From positions 1-54,070 of the forward strand of contig NZ_LPZN01000007.1 in the NCBI RefSeq assembly GCF_001646655.1: a stretch of DNA of 54,070 nt, in the 5' to 3' direction. The notes under the pieces are model-generated. The model saw nothing but the letters and a program-made list of their open reading frames with translations. It did no database searches and was not told the DNA's origin. Of the stretch, positions 38,060 through 48,980 are shown one piece after another (the first letter of the stretch is position 1; every line of letters begins with the position of its first letter). The position numbers and the translations under genes were made by a program. This DNA comes from Rhodococcus gordoniae (GTDB lineage: Bacteria; Actinomycetota; Actinomycetes; Mycobacteriales; Mycobacteriaceae).

Positions 38060-38429
38060 GGGTCACCTCGATGTTCGCGGCTCCGCACGCAGGCGGAACC
38101 TGGTGGTAGAACACTTCGAGTCGATGCACCGCTGGGCGAACGCGCCGTTCGCGCTGTGACGCAGACTACGCAAGCGTCGTCACCTCGACAACGACATCGT
38201 GCGCTGTGGCGTGTCCGCCCGGGCAGCAGGCGAGGAAGCGTCGACCCAGGCACGACAACACCGTCGATCGGACGGGGACTGTCTCGTAGGAAACATCAGC
38301 GCTGGTGACGAGGGTGCATTCTCCACCGGTTTGGGCTTTGGGAACCGCTCTTGGTAGCCTTGTCCATCGGTGCTCGGATGCACCCAGAGCTTTCCTACCA
38401 GCTACCAGCAAGACGACAGGATTTTACGC
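38060..38429. other. 370-bp intergenic region between aquaporin and rpsT
   Basis: This gap separates the divergent aquaporin and rpsT genes. It holds an rpsT promoter candidate (38331-38360) and, in the S20 mRNA leader, a small GTGC-GCAC inverted repeat near 38371 and a duplicated CTACCAG at 38395-38408. Short frames on both strands have weak third-position GC bias. I see no convincing gene or structured RNA in the remaining ~270 bp. Confidence 0.5.
38331..38360 (+). promoter_or_regulatory. Promoter candidate for rpsT
   Basis: -35 TTGGGC (38331-38336), 18-base spacer, -10 TAGCCT (38355-38360). It would give a leader of about 60 bases, room for the translational autoregulation known for S20 in other bacteria. 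Confidence 0.5.
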
Positions 38430-38690
38430 GTGGCCAACATCAAGTCCCAGGTGAAGCGGATTCGCACCAACGAGCGCAACCGACTCCGGAATCAGTCGGT
38501 GAAGTCGTCGCTGCGTACGGCGATCCGTTCGTTCCGCGAGGCTGCGGCCGCCGGCGACAAGAACAAGGTCAACGAGCTCCTCGTCGCCACCAGCCGTCAG
38601 CTCGACAAGGCTGCCAGCAAGGGTGTCATCCACCCCAACCAGGCCGCCAACAAGAAGTCTGCTCTCGCGAAGCTTGCCAACAAGCTCTGA
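38430..38690 (+). CDS. rpsT: 30S ribosomal protein S20
   Basis: S20 (86 residues) binds the 5' domain and helix 44 of 16S rRNA. It is a lysine- and arginine-rich three-helix protein with [18 protein letters not shown] and the C-terminal [19 protein letters not shown], both diagnostic. The start is a GTG at 38430, giving the usual length; no better ATG exists. It is monocistronic and followed by a strong hairpin. Confidence 0.97.
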   Translation: MANIKSQVKRIRTNERNRLRNQSVKSSLRTAIRSFREAAAAGDKNKVNELLVATSRQLDKAASKGVIHPNQAANKKSALAKLANKL

Positions 38691-38727
38691 GTTCATCGCT
38701 CCGAGGTAGTAGACGCAGGCTCTGCTT

Positions 38728-38763
38728 CACTGAGGCCGTCCCCCGCAGGGGACGGCCTCAGTG
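38728..38763. terminator. Long GC-rich hairpin between convergent rpsT and holA
   Basis: A perfect 16-base-pair stem (38728-38743 with 38748-38763) and a four-base loop CGCA start 38 bases after the rpsT stop. No T-run follows on either strand, as is common in actinobacteria, so it could end transcription from both sides. It is the clearest terminator-like structure in the window. Confidence 0.85.
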
Positions 38764-38820
38764 GCGTCGGATGCCACACGGTGCCGGTCGCCCCGAAACC
38801 GAGTGAGGCGCGCGGACGGC

Positions 38821-39792
38821 TCAGGCCGCCAACTGCGAGATGACCCGCACGGCGTGTTCGAGCGCGTAATCCGGATCGGCCGCCGCCCCTTTGACGTCGG
38901 CGTTGAGAGCGGCCACCACCGTGAGCGCCGTGCCGATGGACGCCGGCGCCCACGTCCGCGCTTGGGCCTGAGCCTTCTTGACCTTCCACGGCGGCATGCC
39001 GAGCGACGAGGCGAGTGAGAACGGGTCGCCCCGACCGGCCGAGCCGACACGGGCGATGGTGTGAACGGCATCGGCGAGGGCATCGGCGAGCAATACGTGG
39101 GCGACGCCGCGGTGCATCGCCCATCGCAGCGCTTCGAGCGCTCCGGCGGTGTCACCGGCCACGGCCTTCTCGGCCACATCGAATCCCGACACCTCGGCCT
39201 TGCCGGAGTAGTAGCGCCGCACGGCTGCGGCGTCGATCTTGCCGCCCGTGTCGGCCACGAGCTGGCCGCACGCGGCAGCGAGTTCGCGGAGGTCGGATCC
39301 CACTGCTTCGATGACGAGCTGTTCGACGTCGCCGGAGACCCGTACGCCCGCGGCCTGGAACTCCTTGTGGACGAACGTGCGCACCCAGGCGGCCTTCTCC
39401 CCCGCTTTCGCGGGAGCGGCACACATGTGTTCCTCGGCGCCGCACTTGCGGAGCGCGGGCACCATCGTCTTGGTGCGGCCCCCACCGCTGTGGAGGATCA
39501 CCAGCGTCACGCCCGGGGGCGGATCGGCCGCGACGTCGAGGATGAGCGCCGCGGCGTCCTTCCCGGCGTCGGCGGTGGATTCGAGGATCACGATGCGCTC
39601 CTCGGCGAACAGCGACGGGCTCAGCAGCTCGGCCAGTTCGGGGACACCGGCGTCGCCCGCGCGGAGCCGGGAGACCGGTAGATCGCCCGGAGTGTCGCTG
39701 CGCGTGCGGACGTCGGACACGATCTGCGCGACAGCACGGTCGACGAGCAGTTCTTCCTCACCGAGGACCAGATGCAGGGACGCGTCGCTCAC
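38821..39792 (-). CDS. holA: DNA polymerase III delta subunit
   Basis: HolA (323 residues) is the clamp-loader subunit that opens the beta clamp. It has the delta-family layout: N-terminal ATPase-like domain without a functional P-loop ([20 protein letters not shown]), helical domains II and III ([24 protein letters not shown]) and a C-terminal collar. The start overlaps the comEC stop (39789-39792). The comEA-comEC-holA order is conserved in the group. Confidence 0.93.
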   Translation of the reverse strand: MSDASLHLVLGEEELLVDRAVAQIVSDVRTRSDTPGDLPVSRLRAGDAGVPELAELLSPSLFAEERIVILESTADAGKDAAALILDVAADPPPGVTLVILHSGGGRTKTMVPALRKCGAEEHMCAAPAKAGEKAAWVRTFVHKEFQAAGVRVSGDVEQLVIEAVGSDLRELAAACGQLVADTGGKIDAAAVRRYYSGKAEVSGFDVAEKAVAGDTAGALEALRWAMHRGVAHVLLADALADAVHTIARVGSAGRGDPFSLASSLGMPPWKVKKAQAQARTWAPASIGTALTVVAALNADVKGAAADPDYALEHAVRVISQLAA

Positions 39793-42194
39793 GGTTCGAT
39801 CGTGCCACGCACGTCCGACACCACCGCGAGCGCCCCGGAAGCGGCACGGACCACGGCGACGTCGCCGTGCAGGTCGGTACGCAGCACGCGCGTCCCCACT
39901 GCAGCCAGCGTCGCGACGATCTCGGGGTGCGGGTGCCCGAAGAGATTGTCGCGTCCGGCGCTGACGACGGCGACGCTCGGCCGCACGGCGGTGAGGAAAC
40001 GCTCGGGCGTGGTGCGGGATCCGTGGTGCGGCACCTTCAGCACCTCCGCACGCACGTCGATGCCGGATCGTACGAGCGCATCGAGCGCGGACTCCTCGGC
40101 GTCACCCGGGAGCAGGATCCGCCCCACGACGGTCTCGACCGCCAGGACGAGAGAGTCGTCGTTCTCGGAGCGGCCCGTCCCCGGCGTATCGGGGCCGAGC
40201 ACCCGGATGTCGAGGTCGCCCGCGCGCAGCACCGCACCGGCACGCACTTCCCGCACGGCGACACCGATCTCGGTCGCCGGCCGGAGGCCTTCGGCGGCCC
40301 CGTCATCCGCAACACCCGGACCGACCACGACCGCCTCCACGGACCGCCCGTCGAGGACACCGCGGAGCCCACCCGTGTGGTCGGCGTGCAGGTGCGACAG
40401 CACGATCAACGCGACCTCACGAATCCGCAACCGGCGCAGGCACCGGTCGATGGGCTCCGGCTCGGGCCCGGTGTCGACGACGACGGCGCGTCCGTCCCCC
40501 GCAGCCAGCACCAGCGCATCGCCTTGGCCGACATCGCATGCGACGAGCACCCATTCGGCTCCGGGCCAGCCGGGCCTCAGCACACGCACCGGCAGCCACA
40601 CCGCTGCGATCGCCAGCGCGATCACGAGAGCCGCCACCCGCGCTCGCCGGTGACGGACCACCGACCATGCAGTGGCGATCACCAGGGCTGCGGTGACGGC
40701 TCCCGCCGGCCCGTCGGGCACCTCCAGTTCGGCCGACGGCAAGGACGCCGCTCGGTCCGCCACCGTGATCAGCCACCACAGGAACGGACCTGTGCCACGT
40801 GCGAGTACCTCACCCGCCCACGGGAAGATGCAGGCGGCCATCGCTACGAGCGCGCCGAGGACCGTCAGCGGCGCGAGCACCGGGGCGACGAGACAGTTGG
40901 CCACCACCGACACGACGCTCACCGTCCCGCTCACCGCCGCGACGAGAGGCGCGGTCGCCGCGAAGGCGACCAGCGACATCGCCGTGACCTCCGCAACGGG
41001 CCGCGGCCACCCGCGATCCGTGAGTCGAGCCACCACGGGCGGTACGGCGACGATCAGCGCTGCCGTAGCGGACACCGACAACGCGAACCCGACATCGACG
41101 GCGAGATCCGGCATCAGCACGAGCAACACGCCGACCGCCGCACACAGGGCGGGAAGTGCCTGTCGCTCACGGCCCGTCACGAACGCCAGCAGACCGATCG
41201 ATCCCATCGCCGCAGCACGCACCACGCTCGCCGACGGACGGACCACGACGACGAACGCGACGAGAGCCGTTGCGGCGAGAACGGTCCCGGAACGCGGACC
41301 GAGTCCGACCGCGCGCACGAGCAGCAGCACCGCTCCGAGTACGACGCCGACATTGGCGCCCGATACGGCCGTCAAGTGCGTCAGTCCGGCCACCCGGAAG
41401 TCCTCGCGGACCTCGTCGGTCAGCGCCGTGGTGTCCCCCACCACGAGACCGGGCAGCAGGCCGGCCCGATCATCGGGAAGCACGGCGGAACCCACTTGCG
41501 CGAGGCGCTCTCGTACCGTTCCGGCCCACCGCTGCCACACCGGTGGTGCGCCGATCACCGTCGGCGCGGTCTCCGCTCGGAGCACCGCCACCGTGGTGCC
41601 CGGCCCGGTGTGCGGTGCCGCTCGCACACGTGCGGTGACCTGTTGCGCCGGTAGAAGATCACCCCACGAGTCGGCCGGCGCGAAGACCATCACCGATCCT
41701 CCGGTGTCGAGGGCCCGCCCGCCCGTCGTCACGTGCTCGAGGCGTGCCGGAATACGCACCCGGGGCGTGCCGTCGAACGCCGCCGCCCGGATGCGTCGCG
41801 GGTCGTCGGTCGGGACGAGAACGACGGTGGCCCACGATCCGGTCTCCGCTGCGGAAGCGATCGGGTGATGATCGGCCGCCCACATCCGCAGTCCGGCGGC
41901 CGACCCGAATCCCGCGACGACGGCCGATACCGCGAGGAGGACCCCCGCACCGACGCGCCGCAGGCGGCCGGTCGCGACGAGACGGGCCGTCACCGCGCAC
42001 CCGACGACGGCGACGAGCGCCACGACGCTCACGATCCGCCAGCCGGTGTACAAGGCCAGCAGGGTCACGCCCCACGCGGCGAGCGCACACGGCACCAGCC
42101 GCGCGTCGAGAACCGTCGGGACCGCGGTATCGCCGCGTGCGGTCACGCGATCACCGGTTCGCGCAGCCGCATCGTCACGCGGTGACCAGTTCAC
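39789..42194 (-). CDS. comEC: ComEC/Rec2-type DNA-uptake channel protein
   Basis: This protein of about 801 residues has an N-terminal soluble/membrane region, a multi-helix competence domain (about 10 spans, [36 protein letters not shown]) and a C-terminal metallo-beta-lactamase domain with [11 protein letters not shown]. ComEC transports single-stranded DNA across the membrane in competent bacteria. A GTG at 42192-42194 with GAGG upstream is chosen; a GTG at 42146 is also possible. Overlap with comEA is 20 bp. Competence is not established in this genus. Confidence 0.9.
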   Translation of the reverse strand: MNWSPRDDAAARTGDRVTARGDTAVPTVLDARLVPCALAAWGVTLLALYTGWRIVSVVALVAVVGCAVTARLVATGRLRRVGAGVLLAVSAVVAGFGSAAGLRMWAADHHPIASAAETGSWATVVLVPTDDPRRIRAAAFDGTPRVRIPARLEHVTTGGRALDTGGSVMVFAPADSWGDLLPAQQVTARVRAAPHTGPGTTVAVLRAETAPTVIGAPPVWQRWAGTVRERLAQVGSAVLPDDRAGLLPGLVVGDTTALTDEVREDFRVAGLTHLTAVSGANVGVVLGAVLLLVRAVGLGPRSGTVLAATALVAFVVVVRPSASVVRAAAMGSIGLLAFVTGRERQALPALCAAVGVLLVLMPDLAVDVGFALSVSATAALIVAVPPVVARLTDRGWPRPVAEVTAMSLVAFAATAPLVAAVSGTVSVVSVVANCLVAPVLAPLTVLGALVAMAACIFPWAGEVLARGTGPFLWWLITVADRAASLPSAELEVPDGPAGAVTAALVIATAWSVVRHRRARVAALVIALAIAAVWLPVRVLRPGWPGAEWVLVACDVGQGDALVLAAGDGRAVVVDTGPEPEPIDRCLRRLRIREVALIVLSHLHADHTGGLRGVLDGRSVEAVVVGPGVADDGAAEGLRPATEIGVAVREVRAGAVLRAGDLDIRVLGPDTPGTGRSENDDSLVLAVETVVGRILLPGDAEESALDALVRSGIDVRAEVLKVPHHGSRTTPERFLTAVRPSVAVVSAGRDNLFGHPHPEIVATLAAVGTRVLRTDLHGDVAVVRAASGALAVVSDVRGTIEP

Positions 42195-43029
42195 GCAACC
42201 TCGCCAACCGCGCCGGTCCGATCCCGTCGACCTCACCGAGTTGTTCGACGTCCGTGAACGGTCCGTTCGCGTCCCGCCACGACACGATCGCCGCAGCCGT
42301 CACCGGTCCGACTCCGGGCAGGGCGTCGAGCGTGGCCTCGTCGGCCGCATTGAGGTTCAGCAGCCCACCTGCCTCCGTCGGACCGGCACCCGACGGCTGC
42401 GCGCCCACGATTCCACTGGTATTCGGAACAGGTTGGGGCGGAGCGATTCCCACGACGATCTGATCGCCGTCGGCCACCCGCCGGGCCAGGTTCAGTCCCA
42501 CGAGATCGGCTCCGTCCGCAGCACCACCGGCAGCGTCGAGCGCGTCCGCGACGCGCGTGCCGGGTTGCAGCCGCACGAGGCCGGGGCGTGCCACCGCCCC
42601 GACGACGCTGACGACGATCTCGGCCGTACCCGGTTGTGCCGCCTCTGCCGCCCTCGGCCGGAGCGCGTCCGAAGGCTCGGCCGATTCCACGACCTCGACC
42701 CGCGGGAGGGGTGGCACCGGTTCGGCGACGGGACGGTCGCGCCATACGACGACGAGGGCCACAGTGGCAGCGAGCACTCCGATCCCTGCGAGAGCAGCGG
42801 TCCCCCGCCGTCCCGTGTCCCACCGCGCGGCGGTCAGCCGATCGGCGAACCGCTCCCGGACGGCACCGGAGTGAACGGGTTCGTCGTCGCCGTCCGGATC
42901 CGCCCAGGGATGGTCGTCGTTCGTCGGCCTGCCGTTCGTCCAGGACGGTTCCGCAGGCATGTCCGCCGAGGAACGTGTGATCGCGCCGAGACGGGTGCGC
43001 GCGAGGTCACGGTGGTCACTGCTCGCCAT
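42175..43029 (-). CDS. comEA: ComEA-type DNA-binding protein
   Basis: This 284-residue protein has a long polar cytoplasmic N-terminus (about 1-77), one membrane helix (about 78-95, TAALAGIGVLAATVALVVVW), an SLBB domain (VVSVVGAVARPGLVRLQPGTRV) and a C-terminal helix-hairpin-helix DNA-binding pair (LLNLNAADEATLDALPGVGP). ComEA captures double-stranded DNA outside the membrane and passes it to ComEC, whose gene overlaps it. The 147-bp gap to degV upstream holds nothing clear. Confidence 0.93.
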   Translation of the reverse strand: MASSDHRDLARTRLGAITRSSADMPAEPSWTNGRPTNDDHPWADPDGDDEPVHSGAVRERFADRLTAARWDTGRRGTAALAGIGVLAATVALVVVWRDRPVAEPVPPLPRVEVVESAEPSDALRPRAAEAAQPGTAEIVVSVVGAVARPGLVRLQPGTRVADALDAAGGAADGADLVGLNLARRVADGDQIVVGIAPPQPVPNTSGIVGAQPSGAGPTEAGGLLNLNAADEATLDALPGVGPVTAAAIVSWRDANGPFTDVEQLGEVDGIGPARLARLRELVTA

Positions 43030-43176
43030 GCCGCGACGCTAACGGCGTCCACACCGGCCGGGTCCCGTGTCGCCACCGATCCGGCCGGGGCTGTGGATGA
43101 CTCGTATCCCTGTGGATGAACGTGCGAATCGGTCCCCGGCCGCCGCGATGCGGTCGGGGGCGTGGCGTAGAGAGGT

Positions 43177-44025
43177 TCAGTCCTCCGAGGTGCCGGATGC
43201 CCCGGTCGCCGCAGACGCGACGACGACACCGACCGCGCCCGGTCCGACGTGCGCGCCGAGCACCGCATCGAGTTCGGAGACGATGATCTCGGTGCCGTCC
43301 GGGAGTCGCTGTGCGAGCTGATCGGCAAGGCTGCGCGCACGATCCGGCGCGTCGCGATGGTGCACGGCGACGAGCGGTTCGTCGCCGACGTCCGTGGCCG
43401 CACCGTCGACGAGTTTCGCCATCGCCTTGGTCATGGTGCGGGTCTTCTCCCGCAGGACGAGCTTGCCGTCGGAGATGTGCAGGACCGGCTTCATCGCGAG
43501 CGCGGTGCCCAGCAATGCTGTGGCCGTGCCGATCCGGCCACCCCGGCGCAGATGGTCGAGCCGGTCGACGACGAGCAGGGTCCGGGCGGACGCCGCGACC
43601 TCCACCGCCCGGTCGTGCACCCGTACCAGATCGGCTCCGGCCCGAGCGGCACGCACCGCTTCGAGAACGGCGAAGCCGGAACCCATTGCGGTGTTCCGCG
43701 AATCGACGAGCCGGATACGGTCGCCCAGCGATTCCGCGGCGTGTCGGGCGGCGTCCCACGTACCGGACAGCACACGTGAGAGATGCACCGCGACCACGCC
43801 GTCGCCGCCGCTGGCCTCGAGCGCTTCGGTGTAGGCGTCCGTGAGCTCGGCGGGCGACGGACCGGAGGTGGTTACGGTCGACAGGTCCTCCGGCAGTTCG
43901 TCGACGCCCTCGCGGAGGTCGCGTCCGGCCGCGATGATGTGCAGCGGCACTACGCGGATACCGTACCGACCGACCAGTTCGGGGTCGAGACAACTCGACG
44001 AATCTGTGACGACGACGACGGGCAC
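43177..44025 (-). CDS. DegV-family fatty-acid-binding protein
   Basis: DegV/FakB-like proteins bind fatty acids and, in Firmicutes, present them to a fatty-acid kinase. This 282-residue protein has the N-terminal VVVVTDSSSCLDPEL motif, the TSGPSP loop that holds the carboxylate, and the C-terminal LDHLRRGGRIGTATALLGTALAMKPVL segment. The start is a GTG at 44023-44025, placing its N-terminus exactly where homology begins. No FakA kinase gene is nearby. It lies 5 bp from the octT stop, so it is in the same operon. Confidence 0.93.
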   Translation of the reverse strand: MPVVVVTDSSSCLDPELVGRYGIRVVPLHIIAAGRDLREGVDELPEDLSTVTTSGPSPAELTDAYTEALEASGGDGVVAVHLSRVLSGTWDAARHAAESLGDRIRLVDSRNTAMGSGFAVLEAVRAARAGADLVRVHDRAVEVAASARTLLVVDRLDHLRRGGRIGTATALLGTALAMKPVLHISDGKLVLREKTRTMTKAMAKLVDGAATDVGDEPLVAVHHRDAPDRARSLADQLAQRLPDGTEIIVSELDAVLGAHVGPGAVGVVVASAATGASGTSED

Positions 44026-44030
44026 GACGC

Positions 44031-44813
44031 CTACCGTAGGCCCTCCACCGGGAATTCCGCATCCCGATGCACGATCCGGACGGCGTCGCCGACCGCGGCG
44101 GCGACTCGCCGGTGTCCCTCCCAGCCCCAGTGGATCCCGTCGGGATTCGCATCGTCGGAGAAGATATTCTCCCTCACCGCCTCGGCGAGATCGACGAGGG
44201 GAACCGACTTCTCGGCCGCCCAGTGGGTGATCGCACGCGCCGCGGGGAGCCGGCCGGCATGGACCGACCGGTATTGTTCGCTCCGATGCACCGAGGGCAG
44301 GGTGCCGATCACGGGCAGATCGGGACGCATGTATGCCAGTGCGTCCCTGATCGTTTCGAGATATTCGACGCTGACCCGCGGTGGCAGCGCCACGGGGCGG
44401 CCCAGCGGCGACAGTCGCGGCTGCAACCACCCGTAGGCGGTGCGCGCCGCCCGGCGCAGAGCCGGTGGGCGGATGTAGCGCAGGCCTTCCCGCAGTGCGG
44501 TGGGCAGCGGCGACGGCAGGGTGTCCATACCGCCCACGGCCAGGACCACGGCTCCGGCGTGCGGAATCGCGGCCCACACGCGCGGGTCCTGGGTCATCGC
44601 CCACCACGCGTCGCGTGTGGTCCACCCGATCCGGGCGACGAGTTCGACGTCCCACCCGAGTTCGGCCGCAACCAGGTTGGGCCAGATCTGCGGATGATCG
44701 GCGGGCAGGCCGCCCTTCGGGCCGTAATAGCTCAGCGAATCGCCGATCACCAACAGGACCGGACGTCGCGGGGCGACGTCGGCCTCGAGCGGCGTCGATT
44801 CAGAGGACGTCAT
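44031..44813 (-). CDS. octT: Diglucosylglycerate octanoyltransferase-like GDSL/SGNH enzyme
   Basis: This 260-residue SGNH-hydrolase-fold protein has the nucleophile block [12 protein letters not shown] (Ser26) and C-terminal DGIHWGW with the catalytic Asp/His. In mycobacteria the syntenic protein (Rv2418c) octanoylates diglucosylglycerate, an early step of methylglucose lipopolysaccharide synthesis. The adjoining gpgP gene supports the same role. The ATG at 44811-44813 lies inside the 3' end of gpgP (14-bp overlap). Generic esterase activity cannot be excluded. Confidence 0.85.
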   Translation of the reverse strand: MTSSESTPLEADVAPRRPVLLVIGDSLSYYGPKGGLPADHPQIWPNLVAAELGWDVELVARIGWTTRDAWWAMTQDPRVWAAIPHAGAVVLAVGGMDTLPSPLPTALREGLRYIRPPALRRAARTAYGWLQPRLSPLGRPVALPPRVSVEYLETIRDALAYMRPDLPVIGTLPSVHRSEQYRSVHAGRLPAARAITHWAAEKSVPLVDLAEAVRENIFSDDANPDGIHWGWEGHRRVAAAVGDAVRIVHRDAEFPVEGLR

Positions 44814-45471
44814 CGGGGGCCACCGTGGCCGACGCGTTCCACACGTCGAGACGCCAGGACGGCACCTCTCCGTACCCGCTGAGCTGCACCCAGCCGGTGT
44901 TCCCCAGTCCACCGAGGACGGGCCATCGGTCCACCGGCAGATCGAGCAGTGCCGCGGTGAGCGCGGCGATCAGACCACCGTGCGCGACCAGCACGATGGG
45001 CCGGTCGCTCCAGTTCTCGTACTTGTCGAGCAGTTCGCCGACGACGGCGATGCTGCGCCGCGCCACGTCCACTCGGTTCTCGCCTCCCGGCGGTGCCCAG
45101 GTGGCGTCCGCGCGCCAGGAGTTGCGCGCACCCGGAGCGACGGCGTCGACCTCGGAGTGGGTCAGACCCTGCCATTCGCCGAGATGCGTCTCGCGCAGTC
45201 GCGTATCTATCTCGACGGGCAATCCGATGCGGTCGCCGAGTGCGGTCGCCGTGTCGTAGGCGCGGCGCAGATCCGACGAGACGACGGCGATCGGATCGAA
45301 GCGGGCGATCACGTCCGCGACGACGAGTGCCTGCCGTCGGCCGAGCTCGGACAGGTCTGTGTCGAGCTGCCCCTGCATGCGGCGGGTGGCGTTGTACTCG
45401 GTCTGCCCGTGACGCAGCAGGACCAGCTGACGCACCCGCGGGCTCCGAGTGTCCTCCCCCGGACGACTCAC
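44800..45471 (-). CDS. gpgP: Glucosyl-3-phosphoglycerate phosphatase
   Basis: This 223-residue histidine-phosphatase-superfamily enzyme has LLRHGQTE with catalytic His21 and the second His in [11 protein letters not shown]. The length equals that of mycobacterial GpgP (Rv2419c), as I recall, which removes phosphate from glucosyl-3-phosphoglycerate to give glucosylglycerate. The GTG start overlaps the rsfS stop (GTGA at 45468-45471). With octT it implies glucosylglycerate/methylglucose-polysaccharide metabolism. Confidence 0.9.
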   Translation of the reverse strand: MSRPGEDTRSPRVRQLVLLRHGQTEYNATRRMQGQLDTDLSELGRRQALVVADVIARFDPIAVVSSDLRRAYDTATALGDRIGLPVEIDTRLRETHLGEWQGLTHSEVDAVAPGARNSWRADATWAPPGGENRVDVARRSIAVVGELLDKYENWSDRPIVLVAHGGLIAALTAALLDLPVDRWPVLGGLGNTGWVQLSGYGEVPSWRLDVWNASATVAPDDVL

Positions 45472-45878
45472 ACGTCCTCCGGGGAGTCGGCAGCGGCGTC
45501 GAGAGCGGTGCGGGGGCCGCCCACACCGTCGACCTCGATGGTCGGGCAGTCCTTCCACAGACGGTCGAGGGCGTAGAAGTTGCGCTCGTCCTCATGCTGG
45601 ATGTGCACGACGACGTCGACGTAGTCGAGCAGCGTCCACCGTCCTTCGCGGGTGCCCTCGCGGCGGACCGGCTTGTGTCCGGCCAGGCGCAGCTTCTCCT
45701 CGACGTTGTCGACGATGGCGTTGACCTGACGCTCGTTGGGCGCCGACGCGATGACGAAGCAGTCGGTGATCACCAGCTGTTCGGACACGTCGAGCACCAC
45801 AACATCGGTGGCGAGTTTCTCGTCGGCGGCCAGGGCTGCGATTCGGGCCATCTCCGTGGCTTCTGCCGTTGCGCTCAC
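45468..45878 (-). CDS. rsfS: Ribosome silencing factor
   Basis: RsfS (136 residues) binds L14 and blocks subunit joining in starved cells. The family core is intact ([60 protein letters not shown]). The GTG at 45876-45878 overlaps the nadD stop, and the stop overlaps gpgP, both as GTGA. Confidence 0.95.
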   Translation of the reverse strand: MSATAEATEMARIAALAADEKLATDVVVLDVSEQLVITDCFVIASAPNERQVNAIVDNVEEKLRLAGHKPVRREGTREGRWTLLDYVDVVVHIQHEDERNFYALDRLWKDCPTIEVDGVGGPRTALDAAADSPEDV

Positions 45879-46588
45879 TGCGTGCTCTTTCTCTCGATGG
45901 TGCCGGGGGTGTTTCCGTCGAACGCCGGGACGGGATCTCCGTCGCGGTGCGTATTCGTGCGGTAGAGCCGGCGTTTGCTGATGTACTGCACCACTCCGTC
46001 GGGCACCAGATACCAGACCGGGCGGTTCTCCCGGGCTCTCCTGCGGCAGTCCGTGGAGGAGATCGCCAGGGCCGGGATCTCCACGAGACTCACCGCCTCG
46101 GCGGGGAGGTCGTCCAGATGCGGTGCCAGGTGCTCGGCGTGCAGGTCGTATCCGGGCCGGGACACCCCGACGAAGCGCGCGAGGTCGAACAGGGTCTGCC
46201 AGTCCTGCCAGGACAGGATCGATCCCAGTGCGTCCGCACCGGTGATGAAGTACAGGTCCGCATCGGGATACTGCTTGCTGAGATCTCGCAGCGTGTCGAC
46301 GGTGTAGGTGGGTTTGCGGCGATCGATGTCGACGCGACTGACGGAGAACCGCGGGTTGGATGCGGTCGCGATCACCGTCATCAGGTAGCGGTCCTCGGCG
46401 GCACTGACCTCGCGGCCGGTCTTCTGCCAGGGTTGCCCGGTGGGCACGAAGATCACTTCGTCCAGGTCGAAGCTCGCGGCGACCTCACTGGCCGCCACGA
46501 GGTGTCCGTGATGGATCGGGTCGAACGTCCCGCCCATGACGCCCAGGCGGCGCCTGGGGGCCGAGGGCCGATCCGTTGGCTGATGCAC
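45875..46588 (-). CDS. nadD: Nicotinate-nucleotide adenylyltransferase
   Basis: NadD (237 residues) adenylates nicotinate mononucleotide in NAD synthesis. The nucleotidyltransferase signature [12 protein letters not shown] is near the N-terminus and the second motif, [10 protein letters not shown], near residue 190. A polar C-terminal extension of about 30 residues follows. It is coupled to rsfS by a 4-base overlap, the common nadD-rsfS arrangement. Confidence 0.96.
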   Translation of the reverse strand: MHQPTDRPSAPRRRLGVMGGTFDPIHHGHLVAASEVAASFDLDEVIFVPTGQPWQKTGREVSAAEDRYLMTVIATASNPRFSVSRVDIDRRKPTYTVDTLRDLSKQYPDADLYFITGADALGSILSWQDWQTLFDLARFVGVSRPGYDLHAEHLAPHLDDLPAEAVSLVEIPALAISSTDCRRRARENRPVWYLVPDGVVQYISKRRLYRTNTHRDGDPVPAFDGNTPGTIERKSTQ

Positions 46589-46607
46589 GGTTGTCCAGCT
46601 TACGGGT

Positions 46608-48053
46608 TCACACGGGGAGCAGACTCGCCACCACCGTCGCGAGCTGCTGCGCCGACCGGCACTCGTGCATCGTGACGACCTCGCTGTAGACGCGAGCGGC
46701 CGAGTCGCCGGAACCCCATTGCCCCTTCGGCTCGGGGTTGAGCCAGTACGCGTGGCGCGCGACGGACACGAGATGGTCGAGGGCTTCGAGGTTCGGATTG
46801 CGGTAGTTGGTGCGGCCGTCGCCGAGGATCAGCAGCGAGCTGCGGCCGGTGAGGGCGTGGGCGTGGTTCTCGGCGAAGCTGCCCAGCGCGTTGCCGTAGT
46901 CGGAGTGACCGTCGTAGGTGATCAGCTTCGCTTCCCGCAGCATCCGCGACATCGACTCCCCCAGCTCGGCGCCGGCCGAGAAGTAGTGGGTGACCTCGTC
47001 TGCGGTGTCGATGAATGCGAACACGCGCACGCGGGAGAACTGTTCGCGCAGGGCGTGCACGAGCAGCAGCGTGAAGTGGGAGAACCCGGCTACGGAACCG
47101 GAGACGTCGCACAGTACGACGAGTTCCGGGCGCGCCGGCCGGGGCTTGCGGTTCACCGGATCGATGGGCACACCGCCGGTGGACATGGACTTGCGCAGCG
47201 TGCGGCGCAGGTCGATGGCGCCGGCGCGGGCACGGCGGCGGCGCGCGGCGAGACGGCTCGCGAGCAGCCGTGCGAGCGGCACGACGCTTCGGCGCAGGGC
47301 CACGAGTTCCGCGTCGGAGGCGCGCAGGAAGTCGACTTCCTCGGCGAGCTTGGGCACCCCGTACTTCTCGACGCGTTCGCGGCCGAGCTGTTCGGCGGTG
47401 CGGCGGCGGGTCTCGCGTTCGATCATGGCCCGGAAATCGGCGATCCGCTGGGCCGCGGTGCGACGCGCGACCTCGCTCTCGTAGGCGGTGTCGTCGCGTT
47501 CCTCCCGGGTGCCGTTTCCGAGAAGCCCCTCGAGGATCTTCGTCAGCAGGGTGTCCGGGGAGACGTCCCGCAGCGCCTGGTAGGCCGAGAAGGACGGTCC
47601 GTTCGACGATGCGTACCGACCGAGTTCGTCCACGATGCCGGAGACGAGCATCTCGGTGGCCTCGAGCGCCTCCGGCGACTCCTCGGACAACAGTTCGGCG
47701 AGCAGGTCGCGCAGCGCGTCGAGGTCGACCTCCCCTGTCGGGGTGCGTGGAATGCTCACCTGCGGACCGTCGGCCTCGCGCCGTCCGATCGCGGGCGGGA
47801 ACCACAGGTCGAACAGGGCGTCGAAGGTCGGACGGTGGGTCGGACGGCGGAGCAGTGTGCAGGCGAGACCTTCGCGGAAGGCTTCCCGGTCGAGGAGGTC
47901 GAGCACCGTCATCACGCGTCCGGCGTCGACGGTCTCGGACGGGCCGACCGCGATGCCGCGGCGACGCAGCGCCTCCACGAATCCGACCAGGTGCCCGGGC
48001 AGGCCGTGGGGTGCCGGTGGCACCGCGGATCCGGGAAGGTGCGCTGCGGCCAT
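46608..48053 (-). CDS. VWA-domain CoxE-like protein
   Basis: This 481-residue cytosolic protein has a C-terminal von Willebrand factor A domain with MIDAS motif [10 protein letters not shown] (DxSxS) and later [10 protein letters not shown]. The charged N-terminal half (RREEDGP-type, many Arg/Glu) is typical of CoxE-like partners of MoxR ATPases. Its ATG is one base after the stop of the MoxR gene. Such pairs remodel or insert metals into client enzymes; no metalloenzyme client lies beside it. Function here is inferred at class level only. Confidence 0.88.
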   Translation of the reverse strand: MAAAHLPGSAVPPAPHGLPGHLVGFVEALRRRGIAVGPSETVDAGRVMTVLDLLDREAFREGLACTLLRRPTHRPTFDALFDLWFPPAIGRREADGPQVSIPRTPTGEVDLDALRDLLAELLSEESPEALEATEMLVSGIVDELGRYASSNGPSFSAYQALRDVSPDTLLTKILEGLLGNGTREERDDTAYESEVARRTAAQRIADFRAMIERETRRRTAEQLGRERVEKYGVPKLAEEVDFLRASDAELVALRRSVVPLARLLASRLAARRRRARAGAIDLRRTLRKSMSTGGVPIDPVNRKPRPARPELVVLCDVSGSVAGFSHFTLLLVHALREQFSRVRVFAFIDTADEVTHYFSAGAELGESMSRMLREAKLITYDGHSDYGNALGSFAENHAHALTGRSSLLILGDGRTNYRNPNLEALDHLVSVARHAYWLNPEPKGQWGSGDSAARVYSEVVTMHECRSAQQLATVVASLLPV

Positions 48054-48054
48054 G

Positions 48055-48951
48055 TCAGTTCAACCGGAGCTCGGCGGCAGCGCGGACCTGATCGGACTGG
48101 TGTTTGAGGATCACGCCGAGCGTGCTGCGGACCGCGTTGTCGTCGAGGGTGTCGAGTCCGAGGGCGAGCAGGGTGCGGCCCCAGTCGATGGTCTCCGCCA
48201 CCGACGGGACCTTCTTGAGCTGCATACTTCGGAGCACCCGGACCGTGCGCACGAGGTGATCGGCGAGAGCGTCGGGCAGGTCGGGCACCCGGCTCGCGAG
48301 GATCCGGCGTTCGAGATCGGCGTCGGGGAAGTCCAGGTGCAGGAACAGGCACCGCCGTTTGAGCGCCTCCGACAATTCGCGGGTGGCGTTCGAGGTGAGC
48401 ACCACGAACGGCTTCCGGGTGGCACGGATCGTACCGAGTTCGGGCACCGTGACCGCGAAGTCGCTGAGCACCTCGAGCAGCAGACCTTCGATCTCGACGT
48501 CGGCCTTGTCGACCTCGTCGACGAGCAGCACCGTCGGATCCTCCCGGCGGATCGCGGTGAGCAACGGCCGCGACAGCAGGAACTCCTCGGAGAAGACGTC
48601 CTCCCTGGTGCGGTCCCACGACTCACCCGCCGCGGCGGTCGCCCCCGCCGACTGGATGCGCAGGATCTGCTTGGCGTGGTTCCACTCGTACAGCGCGCGG
48701 GATTCGTCGACCCCCTCGTAGCACTGCAGACGCACCAGTTCCGCCTCGGAGGTCTCGGCGACGGCCCGGGCCAGTTCGGTCTTGCCGACGCCCGCGGGTC
48801 CCTCGATCAGCAACGGCTTGCCGAGACGGTCGGCGAGGAACACCGCGGTCGCGGTGGATTTGTCGGCGAGATATCCGGTACCGGCCAGACGATCGATCAC
48901 GTCCTGGACGTCCGCGAAGATCGGCGGGGTGGTGGGCAGCGCACGATCCAC
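48055..48951 (-). CDS. MoxR-family AAA+ ATPase
   Basis: This 298-residue AAA+ protein has Walker A EGPAGVGKTELA, Walker B VLLVDEVDKAD and sensor 1 VVLTSNATRELS. MoxR proteins act as chaperones with VWA partners; the next gene encodes one. The start is a GTG at 48949-48951, preceded by AAAGGAA. The family spans metal-cofactor maturation and stress roles. It is 29 bp downstream of proA on the same strand, so it may share its mRNA. Confidence 0.92.
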   Translation of the reverse strand: MDRALPTTPPIFADVQDVIDRLAGTGYLADKSTATAVFLADRLGKPLLIEGPAGVGKTELARAVAETSEAELVRLQCYEGVDESRALYEWNHAKQILRIQSAGATAAAGESWDRTREDVFSEEFLLSRPLLTAIRREDPTVLLVDEVDKADVEIEGLLLEVLSDFAVTVPELGTIRATRKPFVVLTSNATRELSEALKRRCLFLHLDFPDADLERRILASRVPDLPDALADHLVRTVRVLRSMQLKKVPSVAETIDWGRTLLALGLDTLDDNAVRSTLGVILKHQSDQVRAAAELRLN

Positions 48952-48980
48952 GCTGGTTCCTTTCGTCGGACCGGTAACGA

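Noticed and set aside
38166-38411. Possible 81-residue or shorter protein on the minus strand before the aquaporin, containing an ACC motif
   Set aside because: Third codon positions are much less GC-rich than in neighbours, there is no ribosome site, and the single Cys pair is not placed near a stop as in the true leaders.
39867-41654. A 595-codon open frame on the plus strand
   Set aside because: It is antisense to comEC, which has clear membrane helices and the HADHTGG motif. The translation is His/Arg/Gln-rich and low complexity.
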